Assembly (NCBI GenBank): GCA_964342265.1
Contig: CAYFFE010000001.1
Span: 10,458 to 74,457, forward strand
Reading direction: 5' to 3'
DNA length: 64,000 bases
Source of the DNA: Halioxenophilus sp964342265
GTDB taxonomy: Bacteria > Pseudomonadota > Gammaproteobacteria > Pseudomonadales > Cellvibrionaceae
This document shows positions 1-8,971 of the stretch, piece after piece. Each line of letters begins with the position of its first letter. The stretch's first letter is position 1. The translations under genes and the position numbers were made by a program. The notes below the pieces were generated by a model that did no database searches, was not told where the DNA came from, and saw only the letters and a list, made by a program, of their open reading frames with translations.

Positions 1-273
1 GCTTTCAGTACTAAAGCCCGCGGGTATGACCACGTTAAACAGTTGCGTATCGCGGTCGACCACATGGCGAAAATCGGTTTCCAGTAGGTACATGGCGCGG
101 CTGATGTCGTCCACTTCGGCGAGCACTTCTTGGGTGACTTCCGAACCACTGATGGCCGTGGACAGCGTTTGGTAGGCCAGGGCGATCACCAAAATGCCAA
201 TGGCAAACGCCACCACCACCTCAATGAGTGTGAATCCCCCCTGTTTATTGGGTAATGTCGTCTTGGATCTCAT
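1..273 (-). CDS. gspJ: Type II secretion minor pseudopilin GspJ (N-terminal part, cut by window edge)
   Basis: Only the first 91 codons are present; the frame runs off the window start. The ATG at 273 lies inside the 3' end of gspI (29-nt overlap), which suggests translational coupling. A prepilin signal is visible: a short basic leader, then Gly13-Phe14 as the peptidase cleavage site, with Glu18 at mature position +5, followed by a hydrophobic helix (VVVAFAIGILVIALAYQ). GspJ joins GspI and GspK in the tip complex of the type II secretion pseudopilus in the inner membrane and periplasm. Identity rests on its position after gspI and the GspJ-like helix; the C-terminal body cannot be checked. 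Confidence 0.88.
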   Translation of the reverse strand, partial: MRSKTTLPNKQGGFTLIEVVVAFAIGILVIALAYQTLSTAISGSEVTQEVLAEVDDISRAMYLLETDFRHVVDRDTQLFNVVIPAGFSTES

Positions 274-673
274 AAATGAACCCGGACAGGTGGGAGATAG
301 GGTTGTCGGCGGCTTCCTCGGCACTCAAGCCCACCGAAATATTAATGCGGCGAATTTCTTCAACTGGAGTTTCTTCGCCCACGGCCAGCCAGTGCCATTC
401 GATGCCACTCAATTCCTCGGTGCCGGTTTGACGACCATTGAGGATGCGCTGAGTTAATTGGTAGTTGAGCCGATGGGTATTGAGCTGGTTGGTGGCAACC
501 CAGTCGGCCAGGGTTTGCTCGCGAATCGAGGTCGCATTGTTAGCCTGAGTAATGATCAAGCTCATCATTGCCGGTAATGCCACGGCAATGATCACCAGGG
601 CCACCATAACTTCCACCAGCGTAAAGCCGGTTTGGGTGCGCTTGTGGCGATTGTTGGTAATGTGCTTACTCAT
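245..673 (-). CDS. gspI: Type II secretion minor pseudopilin GspI
   Basis: A 142-residue pseudopilin. The longest frame begins at 721, but the ATG at 673 is preferred because its A overlaps the gspH stop (TGATG), the usual coupling in gsp operons, and because it gives a normal short leader. Cleavage is expected between Gly16 and Phe17, with Glu21 at +5, followed by the hydrophobic segment TLVEVMVALVIIAVALPAM. In the family, GspI nucleates the tip complex with GspJ and GspK. It overlaps gspJ at its 3' end. The body after the helix matches GspI in length. The call is secure from motif plus gene order. Confidence 0.93.
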   Translation of the reverse strand: MSKHITNNRHKRTQTGFTLVEVMVALVIIAVALPAMMSLIITQANNATSIREQTLADWVATNQLNTHRLNYQLTQRILNGRQTGTEELSGIEWHWLAVGEETPVEEIRRINISVGLSAEEAADNPISHLSGFIYEIQDDITQ

Positions 674-1263
674 CAGCGTAATCCGGCCGCTCGTTCGTCC
701 TGCTCGGAGCGCTCTCGCCAAACCACATAGCCCAGCTCGTTGATGTCCATGTGGATGCTTCGACTCTCGAAGTCGGTGACTTCGCGCGCGGCCTGGGCGT
801 CTAACTCAAAAATTAAGGGGGCGGCCAGCGCTTCCCCCCCGCCGTAAAAAATAATCACCGGCAGTGGATCTTCGTATTCCAGCCACTGCCACAAATCCAC
901 GGGTTCTTCGTCGATTTGGATGGTCATATCAACGAAGCTTGGCGGCTCGATAGCGGGAATTTCGCTAATGGGCTGCCATTGACCGTCGCGCCAGCGATGC
1001 CAACCCAAGCGCCAATTCAAATCGGCCTCGTTTTCGTTGAGTGGCTCGGGCACTAAACCGATGTGCTCACCGCCGAACAGGGCCTGATCGGTACCAAAGC
1101 TCAATTGCGCGTAGGTGTCTTCGCCAAAATCTTGCAGCTCACCGGCGGCGTCGAACTGAGCCACATTGAGGCCAACCACACCCACCATCAAACCGATGAT
1201 GAAAATGACTACCATCAACTCCAGTAAGGTGAAGCCGCGGTTTTGGTTGGCCTGGACTGTCAT
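673..1263 (-). CDS. gspH: Type II secretion minor pseudopilin GspH
   Basis: A 196-residue pseudopilin. The leader ends at Gly10-Phe11, with Glu15 at +5, and is followed by TLLELMVVIFIIGLMVGVVG, the GspH-type helix. The remaining 160 residues would form the periplasmic beta-rich domain. The protein links the GspG major pseudopilin shaft to the GspI/J/K tip. The ATG at 1263 lies 2 nt after the gspG stop, and its own stop overlaps the gspI start by one base, so the genes are tightly coupled. Length is normal for the family. Confidence 0.92.
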   Translation of the reverse strand: MTVQANQNRGFTLLELMVVIFIIGLMVGVVGLNVAQFDAAGELQDFGEDTYAQLSFGTDQALFGGEHIGLVPEPLNENEADLNWRLGWHRWRDGQWQPISEIPAIEPPSFVDMTIQIDEEPVDLWQWLEYEDPLPVIIFYGGGEALAAPLIFELDAQAAREVTDFESRSIHMDINELGYVVWRERSEQDERAAGLR

Positions 1264-1265
1264 GA

Positions 1266-1706
1266 TTATGCGTCTGGGTCATCCCAAACACTGATGTCGG
1301 CGTTGTCGCCTTCACCGCCGGGAACACCGTCGGCACCGTAGGTGAAAATATCGTACTGTTTGGTTTCACCGGGGCTCAGGTAAAGGTACTCGTTACCCCA
1401 AGGATCTTTGGGTGGCTTGCTGATGTAGCCGCCCTGGCGGTATTTGCGCGGTACTGGGTCGAGCGTGGGTTTTTCCCACAGAGCTGACAAACCCTGCTCG
1501 CTGCTCGGGTACACGTAGTTATCTAATCGGTAGGTTTGCAGTGCGGTTTCCAGGTTGCGGAAATCGGCGAAGGCTTTTTTCTTGTTGGCTTCTTCTAGGT
1601 TGCCGATCACGTTTGGTGCGACGATGCCCACCAATAGCCCCATGATGACCAATACCACCATAATCTCAATCAGTGAAAACCCGTTTTGTCGGTGTTGGAG
1701 TCTCAT
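1266..1706 (-). CDS. gspG: Type II secretion major pseudopilin GspG
   Basis: Major pseudopilin, 146 residues from the ATG at 1706. The longest frame starts ten codons earlier at a TTG (1736), but the ATG gives the usual leader (cleavage Gly9-Phe10, Glu14 at +5). The helix is SLIEIMVVLVIMGLLVGIV, followed by the conserved block with LETALQTYRLDNYVYPS. Near the C-terminus, GADGVPGGEGDNADISVWD matches the calcium-binding loop known from PulG/EpsG. It polymerises into the pseudopilus that pushes folded exoproteins through the GspD secretin. Placed between gspF and gspH as in most systems. Confidence 0.97.
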   Translation of the reverse strand: MRLQHRQNGFSLIEIMVVLVIMGLLVGIVAPNVIGNLEEANKKKAFADFRNLETALQTYRLDNYVYPSSEQGLSALWEKPTLDPVPRKYRQGGYISKPPKDPWGNEYLYLSPGETKQYDIFTYGADGVPGGEGDNADISVWDDPDA

Positions 1707-1761
1707 AATGTTTATCCCAATCGTATTCTTGCTCAATGTTGTTACTAACGCTTGCGTAGAC

Positions 1762-3006
1762 TCAGCGACCCACCATTTGGTTCAGTTCAAAGATGGGTAA
1801 AAGAATGGCCATCATAATCAGGCCAATGGAGCCGCCCATGATCACCACAATGGCCGGCTCAAAAATGCCCATAGTGGTAGTCAATTTCATTTCCAGCTCG
1901 CGCTCTTGGTTAGTGGCGCAATGCTTGAGTTGTTTGTCGAGAGTGCCGTTGGCTTCGCCGCTGGCGGTCATTTGCACCAGCAACGGCGGGAACCAACCGG
2001 CCTGCTTGAGTGCTTTGTGCATGGAGCCGCCCTCTTGCACGGTGCGCGATACATCCGAGCAGGCGTGCTGCAGTTCGGTGTTGCCCAGTACCTGAGTGGC
2101 AATGCGCAGCGCCTGCAACAGGGGCACGCCACTTTCTACCAACAGGCTGAGCGTGCCCGCAAAGCGGGAGCTGTCGGCCAGCAAAATAACGTCTTTAACG
2201 ATGGGTACCTTCAATACAAAACGGTGCCAGGCGCGTTTGCGCTCGGGGTGTTTGATTAACTGCTTGAAAGCGATCACCAGCGCCACGATGCTGAGCAAAA
2301 TAAACAGCCCGTAATTGGATAGCACAAAACTGGCACCGATAAGAATTCGGGTAATCAGCGGCAGGGTGCGTTCGCTCTGCTCGAACATTTGCACCAGATC
2401 GGGCACCACAAACACCATCAAAATACCCACCACGCTGGCACTCACTACCAACAGCACCATGGGGTAGATCATGGCCATTTGCAGCTTGTTGGCGGTGTGT
2501 TGGTTGCGCTCGATGTACTCGGCAAGCTGCTCCAATACTTGGCCCAAATAGCCCGAGGATTCGCCGGCGCGCACCATCGAACGGTACATGGTATCGAAGC
2601 TTTTGGGGTGCTCGGAAAACGCCTGAGCCAGGGAGTGGCCCTCTAACACCCGGGAGCGGATGCTGAGCAAAATGGAGCGGGTGGAATCTTTGGTGGACTG
2701 CTTGGCGGCGGTGTTCAGCGACTCGTCCAAGGGCAGGCCGGATTGCAGCAGCGAGGCTAACTGGCGAGTTACCAGTGCTCGCTCTTTGGTGTTTAAGCTC
2801 GGTTTAAACAGTTTAGCCAGCGAAAAACCGCCCTTGCCCGCGCCTTTTTTGCCGGTGGCTTTGGGCTCGCGAGTGGTGGCAACCGTTAACGGCTTGAGCT
2901 GCTGACCGCGCAGCTGGCTGCGCACTTGGCGTTCGCTGTCGCCTTCGATAACGCCCTTAACGGTTTTGCCTTTGGTGTTGATTGCTGTGTAACTGAACGC
3001 TGCCAT
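1762..3006 (-). CDS. gspF: Type II secretion inner-membrane platform protein GspF
   Basis: A 414-residue polytopic protein with the two tandem T2SSF domains typical of GspF/PilC. The N-terminus (MAAFSYTAINTKGKTVKG) is characteristic. Membrane helices are visible near residues 180-205 (IYPMVLLVVSASVVGILMV), about 230-255, and at the C-terminus (IVVIMGGSIGLIMMAILLP). It forms the platform that couples GspE ATP hydrolysis to pseudopilus assembly. It starts 13 nt after the gspE stop and precedes gspG. The linker with GKKGAGKGG around residue 55 is basic and somewhat longer than usual. No broken region was seen. Confidence 0.96.
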   Translation of the reverse strand: MAAFSYTAINTKGKTVKGVIEGDSERQVRSQLRGQQLKPLTVATTREPKATGKKGAGKGGFSLAKLFKPSLNTKERALVTRQLASLLQSGLPLDESLNTAAKQSTKDSTRSILLSIRSRVLEGHSLAQAFSEHPKSFDTMYRSMVRAGESSGYLGQVLEQLAEYIERNQHTANKLQMAMIYPMVLLVVSASVVGILMVFVVPDLVQMFEQSERTLPLITRILIGASFVLSNYGLFILLSIVALVIAFKQLIKHPERKRAWHRFVLKVPIVKDVILLADSSRFAGTLSLLVESGVPLLQALRIATQVLGNTELQHACSDVSRTVQEGGSMHKALKQAGWFPPLLVQMTASGEANGTLDKQLKHCATNQERELEMKLTTTMGIFEPAIVVIMGGSIGLIMMAILLPIFELNQMVGR

Positions 3007-3019
3007 GACCTAAATCACC

Positions 3020-4576
3020 TTAAACTGCGGTTGTTACGCGCATGACTTCTTCAATGCTGGTTTCGCCCAGCAGCACCCGATCGCGACCGTGTTCGGTAAT
3101 CGATTGGCTCTGCTTGCGGGCAGCGGCATCGAGTGCCTGCTCGCCCAAATCCTCGTGGATGCACTGGCGAATGTCGTTGTTGATGTCGACCCATTCGTAA
3201 ATGGCGCTTCGGCCTCGGTATCCCTGATGGTGGCACTGATCACAGCCGTTAGCGCGATAAATTTCGGCGCTGGGATCTAGGCCTAAGTGGGTGCATTCGG
3301 CCGGAGTGGGGTGGCCCGGTTGCTTGCAGTGTGGGCACAGCAAACGCACCAAGCGCTGAGCCATAACCGCCGCCAAGGAAGACGAAAGCAAGAACGGCTC
3401 GACGCCCATATCCTGGAGGCGCGTTACCGCGCCGATGGCAGTGTTGGTGTGCAGGGTGGACATCACCAAGTGGCCCGTCAAACTGGCCTGCACGGCGATG
3501 GCGGCGGTTTCTTGGTCGCGAATCTCACCGATCATCACCACGTCCGGGTCCTGACGCAAAATAGCGCGCAGTCCGCGGGCAAAGCTCATATCGATCTTGG
3601 TATTCACCTGCGTCTGGCCGATACCGGGCAGCAAATATTCCACCGGATCTTCAATGGTAAGAATGTTGCGGCTGCGATCGTTAATGTGGCTGAGGCCGGC
3701 GTAGAGAGTGGTGGTTTTACCCGAACCGGTAGGCCCGGTCACCAAAATAATGCCGTGCGGTTTGGCCAGAGCACCGGAGAAGCCGTTGTGCACATGCTCG
3801 GGCATACGCAATTGCTTGAGCGTGAGCTGGCCGGCGGTGGTGTCGAGTAGACGCAACACCACGCGTTCGCCGTGGGCGGTGGGCGTGGTGGACAGACGAA
3901 TGTCCAAGCCGTGACCGGCCAGTTTGACGGTAATACGACCGTCTTGCGGCAGGCGTTTTTCGGCGATATCGAGCTTGGCCATAACCTTTAAACGCGATAC
4001 CAACAGCGGTGCTAACACCGCTTTGGGCGAGAGCATTTCGGTCAGTACTCCGTCGACGCGAAAGCGCACGGCAACCCGATCTTCGTAGGGCTCGATGTGA
4101 ATATCGGAGGCTTTCTCGCGCACCGCTTGCGAGAGAATGGCGTTGATCAGTCGAATAACCGGTGCGTCGTCGTTGCCCGAGAGCAGCTCCTGGTCGTCGG
4201 ATAACTCTTCGGCCAGCGAGCCTAAATCGATGTCGGTGCCCAGATCATCGGCGACCTCATCGGCGGCCTGTTGGGCCGAGCCACTGGCACCGTGGTACAT
4301 CTCTTTGAGGTGGTGTTGAAAGTCTTCGTCGCTCACCGGCAGTGGCGTAAACGCGCTTTGTAAAAAGCGCTGTAATTCCAACATCAGTGCCAGTGACAGG
4401 CGACCGCGATAGAGCAGCTCGCCGTCTTTAAAGACCACGCCGTGCTGGCTGGCAAACTGGTAGGGAATCACATTGCCGGTGGCCGGCGGCGCTTCCTCGA
4501 TTAGATCCTCACCTTGAGGCTCTAACAGTTCGATGTTGTCGAGTGCTTCACCGGCTGCTGTTTGACTTTCAGACAT
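3020..4576 (-). CDS. gspE: Type II secretion ATPase GspE
   Basis: A 518-residue cytoplasmic secretion ATPase. Walker A is GPTGSGKTT at 281-289 and Walker B is DPDVVMIGE at 343-351. The Asp box lies near TIEDPVEY, and the His box near STLHTN. A zinc-binding C-terminal subdomain is shown by the Cys pairs C414/C417 and C445/C448. The N-terminal 100 residues form the N1E region that contacts GspL; gspL is not in this window. An acidic stretch (residues 105-137) separates N1E from the ATPase core. It drives pseudopilus extension. The ATG at 4576 follows gspD by 82 nt. Confidence 0.97.
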   Translation of the reverse strand: MSESQTAAGEALDNIELLEPQGEDLIEEAPPATGNVIPYQFASQHGVVFKDGELLYRGRLSLALMLELQRFLQSAFTPLPVSDEDFQHHLKEMYHGASGSAQQAADEVADDLGTDIDLGSLAEELSDDQELLSGNDDAPVIRLINAILSQAVREKASDIHIEPYEDRVAVRFRVDGVLTEMLSPKAVLAPLLVSRLKVMAKLDIAEKRLPQDGRITVKLAGHGLDIRLSTTPTAHGERVVLRLLDTTAGQLTLKQLRMPEHVHNGFSGALAKPHGIILVTGPTGSGKTTTLYAGLSHINDRSRNILTIEDPVEYLLPGIGQTQVNTKIDMSFARGLRAILRQDPDVVMIGEIRDQETAAIAVQASLTGHLVMSTLHTNTAIGAVTRLQDMGVEPFLLSSSLAAVMAQRLVRLLCPHCKQPGHPTPAECTHLGLDPSAEIYRANGCDQCHHQGYRGRSAIYEWVDINNDIRQCIHEDLGEQALDAAARKQSQSITEHGRDRVLLGETSIEEVMRVTTAV

Positions 4577-4658
4577 GTCAGATCTCTCTGGTGGCTCAGT
4601 TTCGAGCCTGGCATGTACTCAATCGATGATCTGCCCGGCTCAACCCTTCAAAATTCAT

Positions 4659-6686
4659 TTACTCGGACTCAGTGTCGGCGTCCGCTGGTTTTTCTGATCG
4701 CTTGTTTCTGTTCTTTTTGGCTTGCTTGGCTTCGAAGTCTTCTAGAGCCTCGCGGTAGCCGGACAAATCGCGATCAGGCGAAATCGGCCACTCGGGTACG
4801 ACCGGCAGCAGTTTCTTCTTCAACGACAAGCCCTGCTGTTCGCGTTTTTGCAACTGTTGCGCGCGGATGAATTTGTACTTCTCGGCGGTGGTGCCGGTTA
4901 GGGATTCATCGTCGCGAATCACTGTGGCACGAATAAAGACCAGCAAGTTGGTTTTGGTGACCTGATCGCGATTGGAGCGGAACAACCGGCCAAGGACGGG
5001 AACGCTACCCAACAGCGGTACTCTTGCTTGGAATGTTTGCACGTTGTCGCGCATCAAGCCGCCCAGCACCACAACTTGGCCGTCGGAAGCCAGTACTTGG
5101 GTGGTAATGGAGCGCTCGTTGGTAATAACGTCCGAGGCGCTGGTTTCACCCGTCAAACTGGACACTTCCTGTTCGATATCGAGAATAATTTTATCGCCTT
5201 CGTTAATTTGTGGCGTCACACGCAAAGTGATACCAACGTTTTGGCGCTCGATGGTTTGGAATGGGTTGTTGACGTTGCCTTCGGTACTGGTGAACGAGCC
5301 GGTAACAAACGGTACTTCCTGACCCACGGAGATTTCCGCTTCGTGGTTATCGGTGGTGAGAATGCTCGGCGTCGATAAAATGTTGGAATTGGTTTTTTCT
5401 TGCAGGGCGGTAATTAAGCCCACAAAGCCGCGCTCGTCTTGAAAGTCGCCTACACCCAACACGGTGCCAGAGACACTGCCAATAGCCGTGGCCAAATCTT
5501 CGAGCACATCGTCGTCGTCGGAGAAGATCGGCCCGGCGGCGCCACCAACACGACCCTGGTTAAAGGCGCCGAAACCGCCGTCTTGGTCGGCAAATAACCA
5601 CTCGATGCCCAATTCTTTGCCGTCGACGTCTTCAATCTCGGCAATCACCGCTTCTACCAAGACTTGCGCGCGACGAATGTCCAGTCGCTCAACAACCTGT
5701 AGCAGAGAATCCAAGGTATCGCCCTCGGCGGTAATCAGTAGTGCGTTGGTGGATTCGTCGGCTTCTACGGAAGCCATGGCCGAACCCGGAGCGTTGTTGT
5801 TGGCCTGTTGACCGCCACCGCCTTCGATGGATTGCAGCAGGCGCATTAATACCTGGGCGACTTCAGTGGCGTTGGCGTATTCCAAATAGAGTACGCGCAC
5901 GTTGCCGGTTTGCGCTTGCGGACGATCCAGGCGGGCCACCAAGCTGTGAATGCGGGCGCGCTGTAATTCATCGCCACTGACCAACAGTGAGTTAGTGCGG
6001 GTGTCGGCCACCAGTTTGGTGGTGCCCGTGTCTTTGCCCGCATCACCGGCCAACAGTTGCTCCAAAATGCGGATAGCCTCGGTGGCTGGGGCGTATTGCA
6101 GCTCGATAATTTCAGTATCGGCCACGGCCGCGCCGTCGATTTGATCGATGACTTTTTTCACCCGGGCGATGTTGGCCGAGGTATCGGAAATAACAATGGA
6201 GTTACTCGGATCGTAGGCGGCCATGTGGGCATGCTGAGCCACCAAAGGGCGCAATACCGGCAGTACTTTGGCCGCGGAAATATTGCGCAATACGATGACC
6301 TCGGTGATGTATTCGTCGTTGGTTACGTCGCTGTGATCACTGGTTACCGGAATGGGCGAGGAGCGCACGTCTTTGTTGGGTACTACGCGGGTCACACCGT
6401 TGCTTTCAAAGGCAGTAAAACCGTGGATCTCCAAAATAGACAACAACAGATTGTAGGCTTGCTCCTGAGACACAGCACCATTGGTAAATACCTGTACCTG
6501 GCCTTTTACTCGCGGATCGATAATCACGGTGCGATCGGTCATATTCGCAACAAAGCGAATTACTTCGACGATATCGGCATCGTTAAAATTAAGCTCTAGC
6601 TCCTCTGGTTGCTGGGCCTGGCTGTAAGCAGAAGCGGTGCCAAGCAACAGGGCCGCTAAAATTAATGCACGCACGATTTTCCTCAC
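4659..6686 (-). CDS. gspD: Type II secretion outer-membrane secretin GspD
   Basis: A 675-residue secretin. The start is a GTG at 6686 that shares its first base with the gspC TAG stop, so translation is coupled to gspC. A signal peptide (hydrophobic ILAALLLGTASA, likely cleaved near residue 24) is followed by the N0 domain (LNFNDADIVEVIRFVANMT), the N1-N3 repeats, and the secretin domain with VPLLGSVPVLGRLF near the end. Gly- and Gln-rich loops (GGGGQQANNN) lie in N3. The C-terminal tail is rich in Lys and Glu and may carry the pilotin-binding S-domain. It forms the outer-membrane exit channel. Confidence 0.97.
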   Translation of the reverse strand: MRKIVRALILAALLLGTASAYSQAQQPEELELNFNDADIVEVIRFVANMTDRTVIIDPRVKGQVQVFTNGAVSQEQAYNLLLSILEIHGFTAFESNGVTRVVPNKDVRSSPIPVTSDHSDVTNDEYITEVIVLRNISAAKVLPVLRPLVAQHAHMAAYDPSNSIVISDTSANIARVKKVIDQIDGAAVADTEIIELQYAPATEAIRILEQLLAGDAGKDTGTTKLVADTRTNSLLVSGDELQRARIHSLVARLDRPQAQTGNVRVLYLEYANATEVAQVLMRLLQSIEGGGGQQANNNAPGSAMASVEADESTNALLITAEGDTLDSLLQVVERLDIRRAQVLVEAVIAEIEDVDGKELGIEWLFADQDGGFGAFNQGRVGGAAGPIFSDDDDVLEDLATAIGSVSGTVLGVGDFQDERGFVGLITALQEKTNSNILSTPSILTTDNHEAEISVGQEVPFVTGSFTSTEGNVNNPFQTIERQNVGITLRVTPQINEGDKIILDIEQEVSSLTGETSASDVITNERSITTQVLASDGQVVVLGGLMRDNVQTFQARVPLLGSVPVLGRLFRSNRDQVTKTNLLVFIRATVIRDDESLTGTTAEKYKFIRAQQLQKREQQGLSLKKKLLPVVPEWPISPDRDLSGYREALEDFEAKQAKKNRNKRSEKPADADTESE

Positions 6687-7735
6687 TATTGTGTGTCTAG
6701 CTCTATGTTCATCTGCAGCGACTGGCCATCGCGCAAAATTTCAATGGCGGCACTGGTGGCGGTACGCATTTCGCGATACACCTGAGTCACGCTGCCGGAG
6801 CTGGTCAGCGCGATGCCATTAATTTCGGTAACTATGTCGTTGGTTTGCAGGCCGAGTTCGGTAAACAGCTCCCGATCCCGTCCGGGCCGTATTTTGTAAC
6901 CGACGATCGAACCGCCCTCGCGGGCAATACTGAATTTGATAACGTCGGATAGGGATGTGGGCCGACGGCTGATGGAGCGGGTATCGTCTTGATCATCGCC
7001 CTCTTCGTCGTATTGCGAAACGGCCCCTCGGCCTTGCTCAGCTTGGAATTGCTCGTACTCGCGAATGCGTTCGAGCTCGACTTCACTCAAGCCGGAGCGA
7101 TTGCTGGAAAACGAGGCGCTGCTGCGTCGCGAGGAGGGCGAAAAAGACGAACGGCTGCGACTGGTCGAGCCGGTAATTTTGCTTTCATCAAACAGTTTTA
7201 GCGCTTCTCGGCGACCGGAGTTTTCGAGGATGACCTGATCGGCGTTGACTTGCAGCAATTTAACCCGCGAGCCGCCGGGCAGATCGTCGCCAACGCGATA
7301 GGTTTTTTCCTGGCGACCGTGGGCAATGATGGCTTCGGAGTTGGCGGGAATGCTGCTGCGAATGACGCCTTTTAAAGTAAGGTTGAGTGAGGTTACCACC
7401 TCGGCGGTGAGTGTTTCGGTTGGCGGTGGTGCTTCGGGTTCGGGCGCGTTGGTGTCGAGCGGGCCAAACAGCTCTGCCGCCAGCAGGGCTTCGGTATCGA
7501 CGCTACTGCCGCCGCTGCTCTTAGTGGCAACCACTGTGTTGCGCGGCGTGGCGTTGGAGGCCTCGGGCAGAGCGGGGCTTGGCACGAGCAGCCAAAACAG
7601 GCGGGCTAGAGTGAAGCAAGACCACAGCAAAAACAGCAATATCAACAGGTTGCGCGCCACAGAGAACGCCTGAGGAGTCGCAAGCCGCTTTTGAAGTTGT
7701 GCGGTAACGTTGGTGATATTGAGTGGATAATTCAT
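6686..7735 (-). CDS. gspC: Type II secretion inner-membrane coupling protein GspC (PDZ type)
   Basis: A 349-residue first gene of the operon. There is one membrane helix near residues 28-50 (LLILLFLLWSCFTLARLFWLL). A periplasmic homology region follows (VVTSLNLTLKGVIRSS), which binds GspD N0. A C-terminal PDZ domain (about 260-345) has the IRPGRDRELFTELGLQTND core. Between them is a serine/arginine-rich linker (about 195-240), longer and lower in complexity than in most homologues. The protein links the inner-membrane platform to the secretin and helps choose substrates. The operon promoter must lie in the 660-bp gap upstream. Confidence 0.93.
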   Translation of the reverse strand: MNYPLNITNVTAQLQKRLATPQAFSVARNLLILLFLLWSCFTLARLFWLLVPSPALPEASNATPRNTVVATKSSGGSSVDTEALLAAELFGPLDTNAPEPEAPPPTETLTAEVVTSLNLTLKGVIRSSIPANSEAIIAHGRQEKTYRVGDDLPGGSRVKLLQVNADQVILENSGRREALKLFDESKITGSTSRSRSSFSPSSRRSSASFSSNRSGLSEVELERIREYEQFQAEQGRGAVSQYDEEGDDQDDTRSISRRPTSLSDVIKFSIAREGGSIVGYKIRPGRDRELFTELGLQTNDIVTEINGIALTSSGSVTQVYREMRTATSAAIEILRDGQSLQMNIELDTQ

Positions 7736-8395
7736 GAACGTTGCTGTTTATTGGTGTCTGCCTGAGCGGACTTTTGTGTTGCGGTTCAGATAGCTAATTT
7801 TACGATTGGTTCGATTGTAAAATCGCATCCATTGCAAAAAAGCGGTTAAAACCTCATTTAATAACCTTTGATTGCGCTCAGAGGTTCCATCGGTGCCCTT
7901 AGGCACAGTACCAAATCGCACACTAAGTGTTTGAATTGGTAAACATAATTCGGTGCTGCCCGATCCGCCGCCTAGCGTGGCTTAATTCACGGATGAATAA
8001 ACCTGTACTTTTTTATACTGTAATTAATTATTAGGCCGAGGGCTTTAAAGAACTGGCTATATTACCCGAAAAGCCTCATTTTTCATCCATTTATTCTTTA
8101 AAAAACCATACCTTAGCGCAGAATTCTTAGGCCTGCCTTGAACTCAGGTAGGGGTGAAATTCTCAACTGAGCCACAAAATAATGTGATCTTGCATCGGGG
8201 GCGGCGATAATGGGACATTAATATTACAATTTGTGGAATTCAATTTGTTTCACCACCTGCCAATCCTTGCATCGATTGTGGGTAAAACGCATTGAAGTGC
8301 CACCCCTTTTAACCTGGCGATGATGCGTCAAACGCCGGGTTATCAAAGGTTAGGAAGAAAGCCATTTGGAACCAACCAACAGCAAAGAAGTAGGT
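7736..8395. other. Divergent 660-bp regulatory gap between gspC and an unknown gene
   Basis: No convincing ORF was seen. The stretch is AT-rich and must hold the promoters of both the gsp operon (leftward) and the gene at 8396 (rightward). An imperfect inverted repeat at 7798-7822 (arms TTTTACGATTG and CGATTGTAAAA, 9 of 11 pairs) lies about 65 bp upstream of the gspC start and could be an operator. No sigma-70 promoter with good spacing could be picked by eye. No RNA family was recognised. Confidence 0.6.
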
Positions 8396-8890
8396 ATGCC
8401 AACAGTATTTGTACTCAAAAACCAGCAAACATTATTCTGGAATCGACAGGGGGAATGGGTCAGCGGAACCGAGGCATCAAGCTTGTTCCGCTCTCAGCAC
8501 AAAGACGAGGCCATTAACGTGGTGTTTGAAATCAGCGCCCGCGATTACGCCCAGCGGGTGGAAATCGTTGCGGTAGAAACCACCGAAAAAGGCGTGCCGA
8601 TCATTCCGCCAGAATGGATTGTTGAATGGCCAGAACCCCAGCCCGAACAAGCTCTGCAAGACGAAATTGCTGAATCCGTCGAGGATGGCGTTAGCCCAAG
8701 CGGTGAAGATATCGCTAGCCCAAGCGGCGCAGATGAGGCCAGCGCAGAGACCGGTATGGGGCAAGACCAGCCAATCGCCGGTGGAGAAACCGACGGTGGC
8801 GAAGTTGGCGAGTGCGCCGAGAGTGCAGAGTCATCGGCAGAGACTGAGAGCCGCCAATCGCTTGACTTTTTTCAGGAGGAAAGTGCGTAA
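8396..8890 (+). CDS. Unknown protein with acidic low-complexity tail
   Basis: Encodes 164 residues from the ATG at 8396, which is preceded by GAAGTAGGT; a TTG ten codons upstream is less likely. Residues 1-80 look like a small folded domain (PTVFVLKNQQTLFWNRQGEW, then FEISARDYAQRVEIVAVETT). The rest is strongly acidic and rich in Ser/Gly/Ala, with a short repeat of the form SPSGEDIASPSGADEAS. There is no signal peptide or membrane segment. I do not recognise a family. It is divergent from the gsp operon and 81 bp upstream of gshA, so it may share a transcript with gshA. Confidence 0.65.
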   Translation: MPTVFVLKNQQTLFWNRQGEWVSGTEASSLFRSQHKDEAINVVFEISARDYAQRVEIVAVETTEKGVPIIPPEWIVEWPEPQPEQALQDEIAESVEDGVSPSGEDIASPSGADEASAETGMGQDQPIAGGETDGGEVGECAESAESSAETESRQSLDFFQEESA

Positions 8891-8971
8891 TCCGCACTCA
8901 TTGGGTTCGCCAACCGAATCGGTGGCGGGTGTCGCGAATATTCGCGTTAAGTGTTTTTAAAAGGAGCCAGT

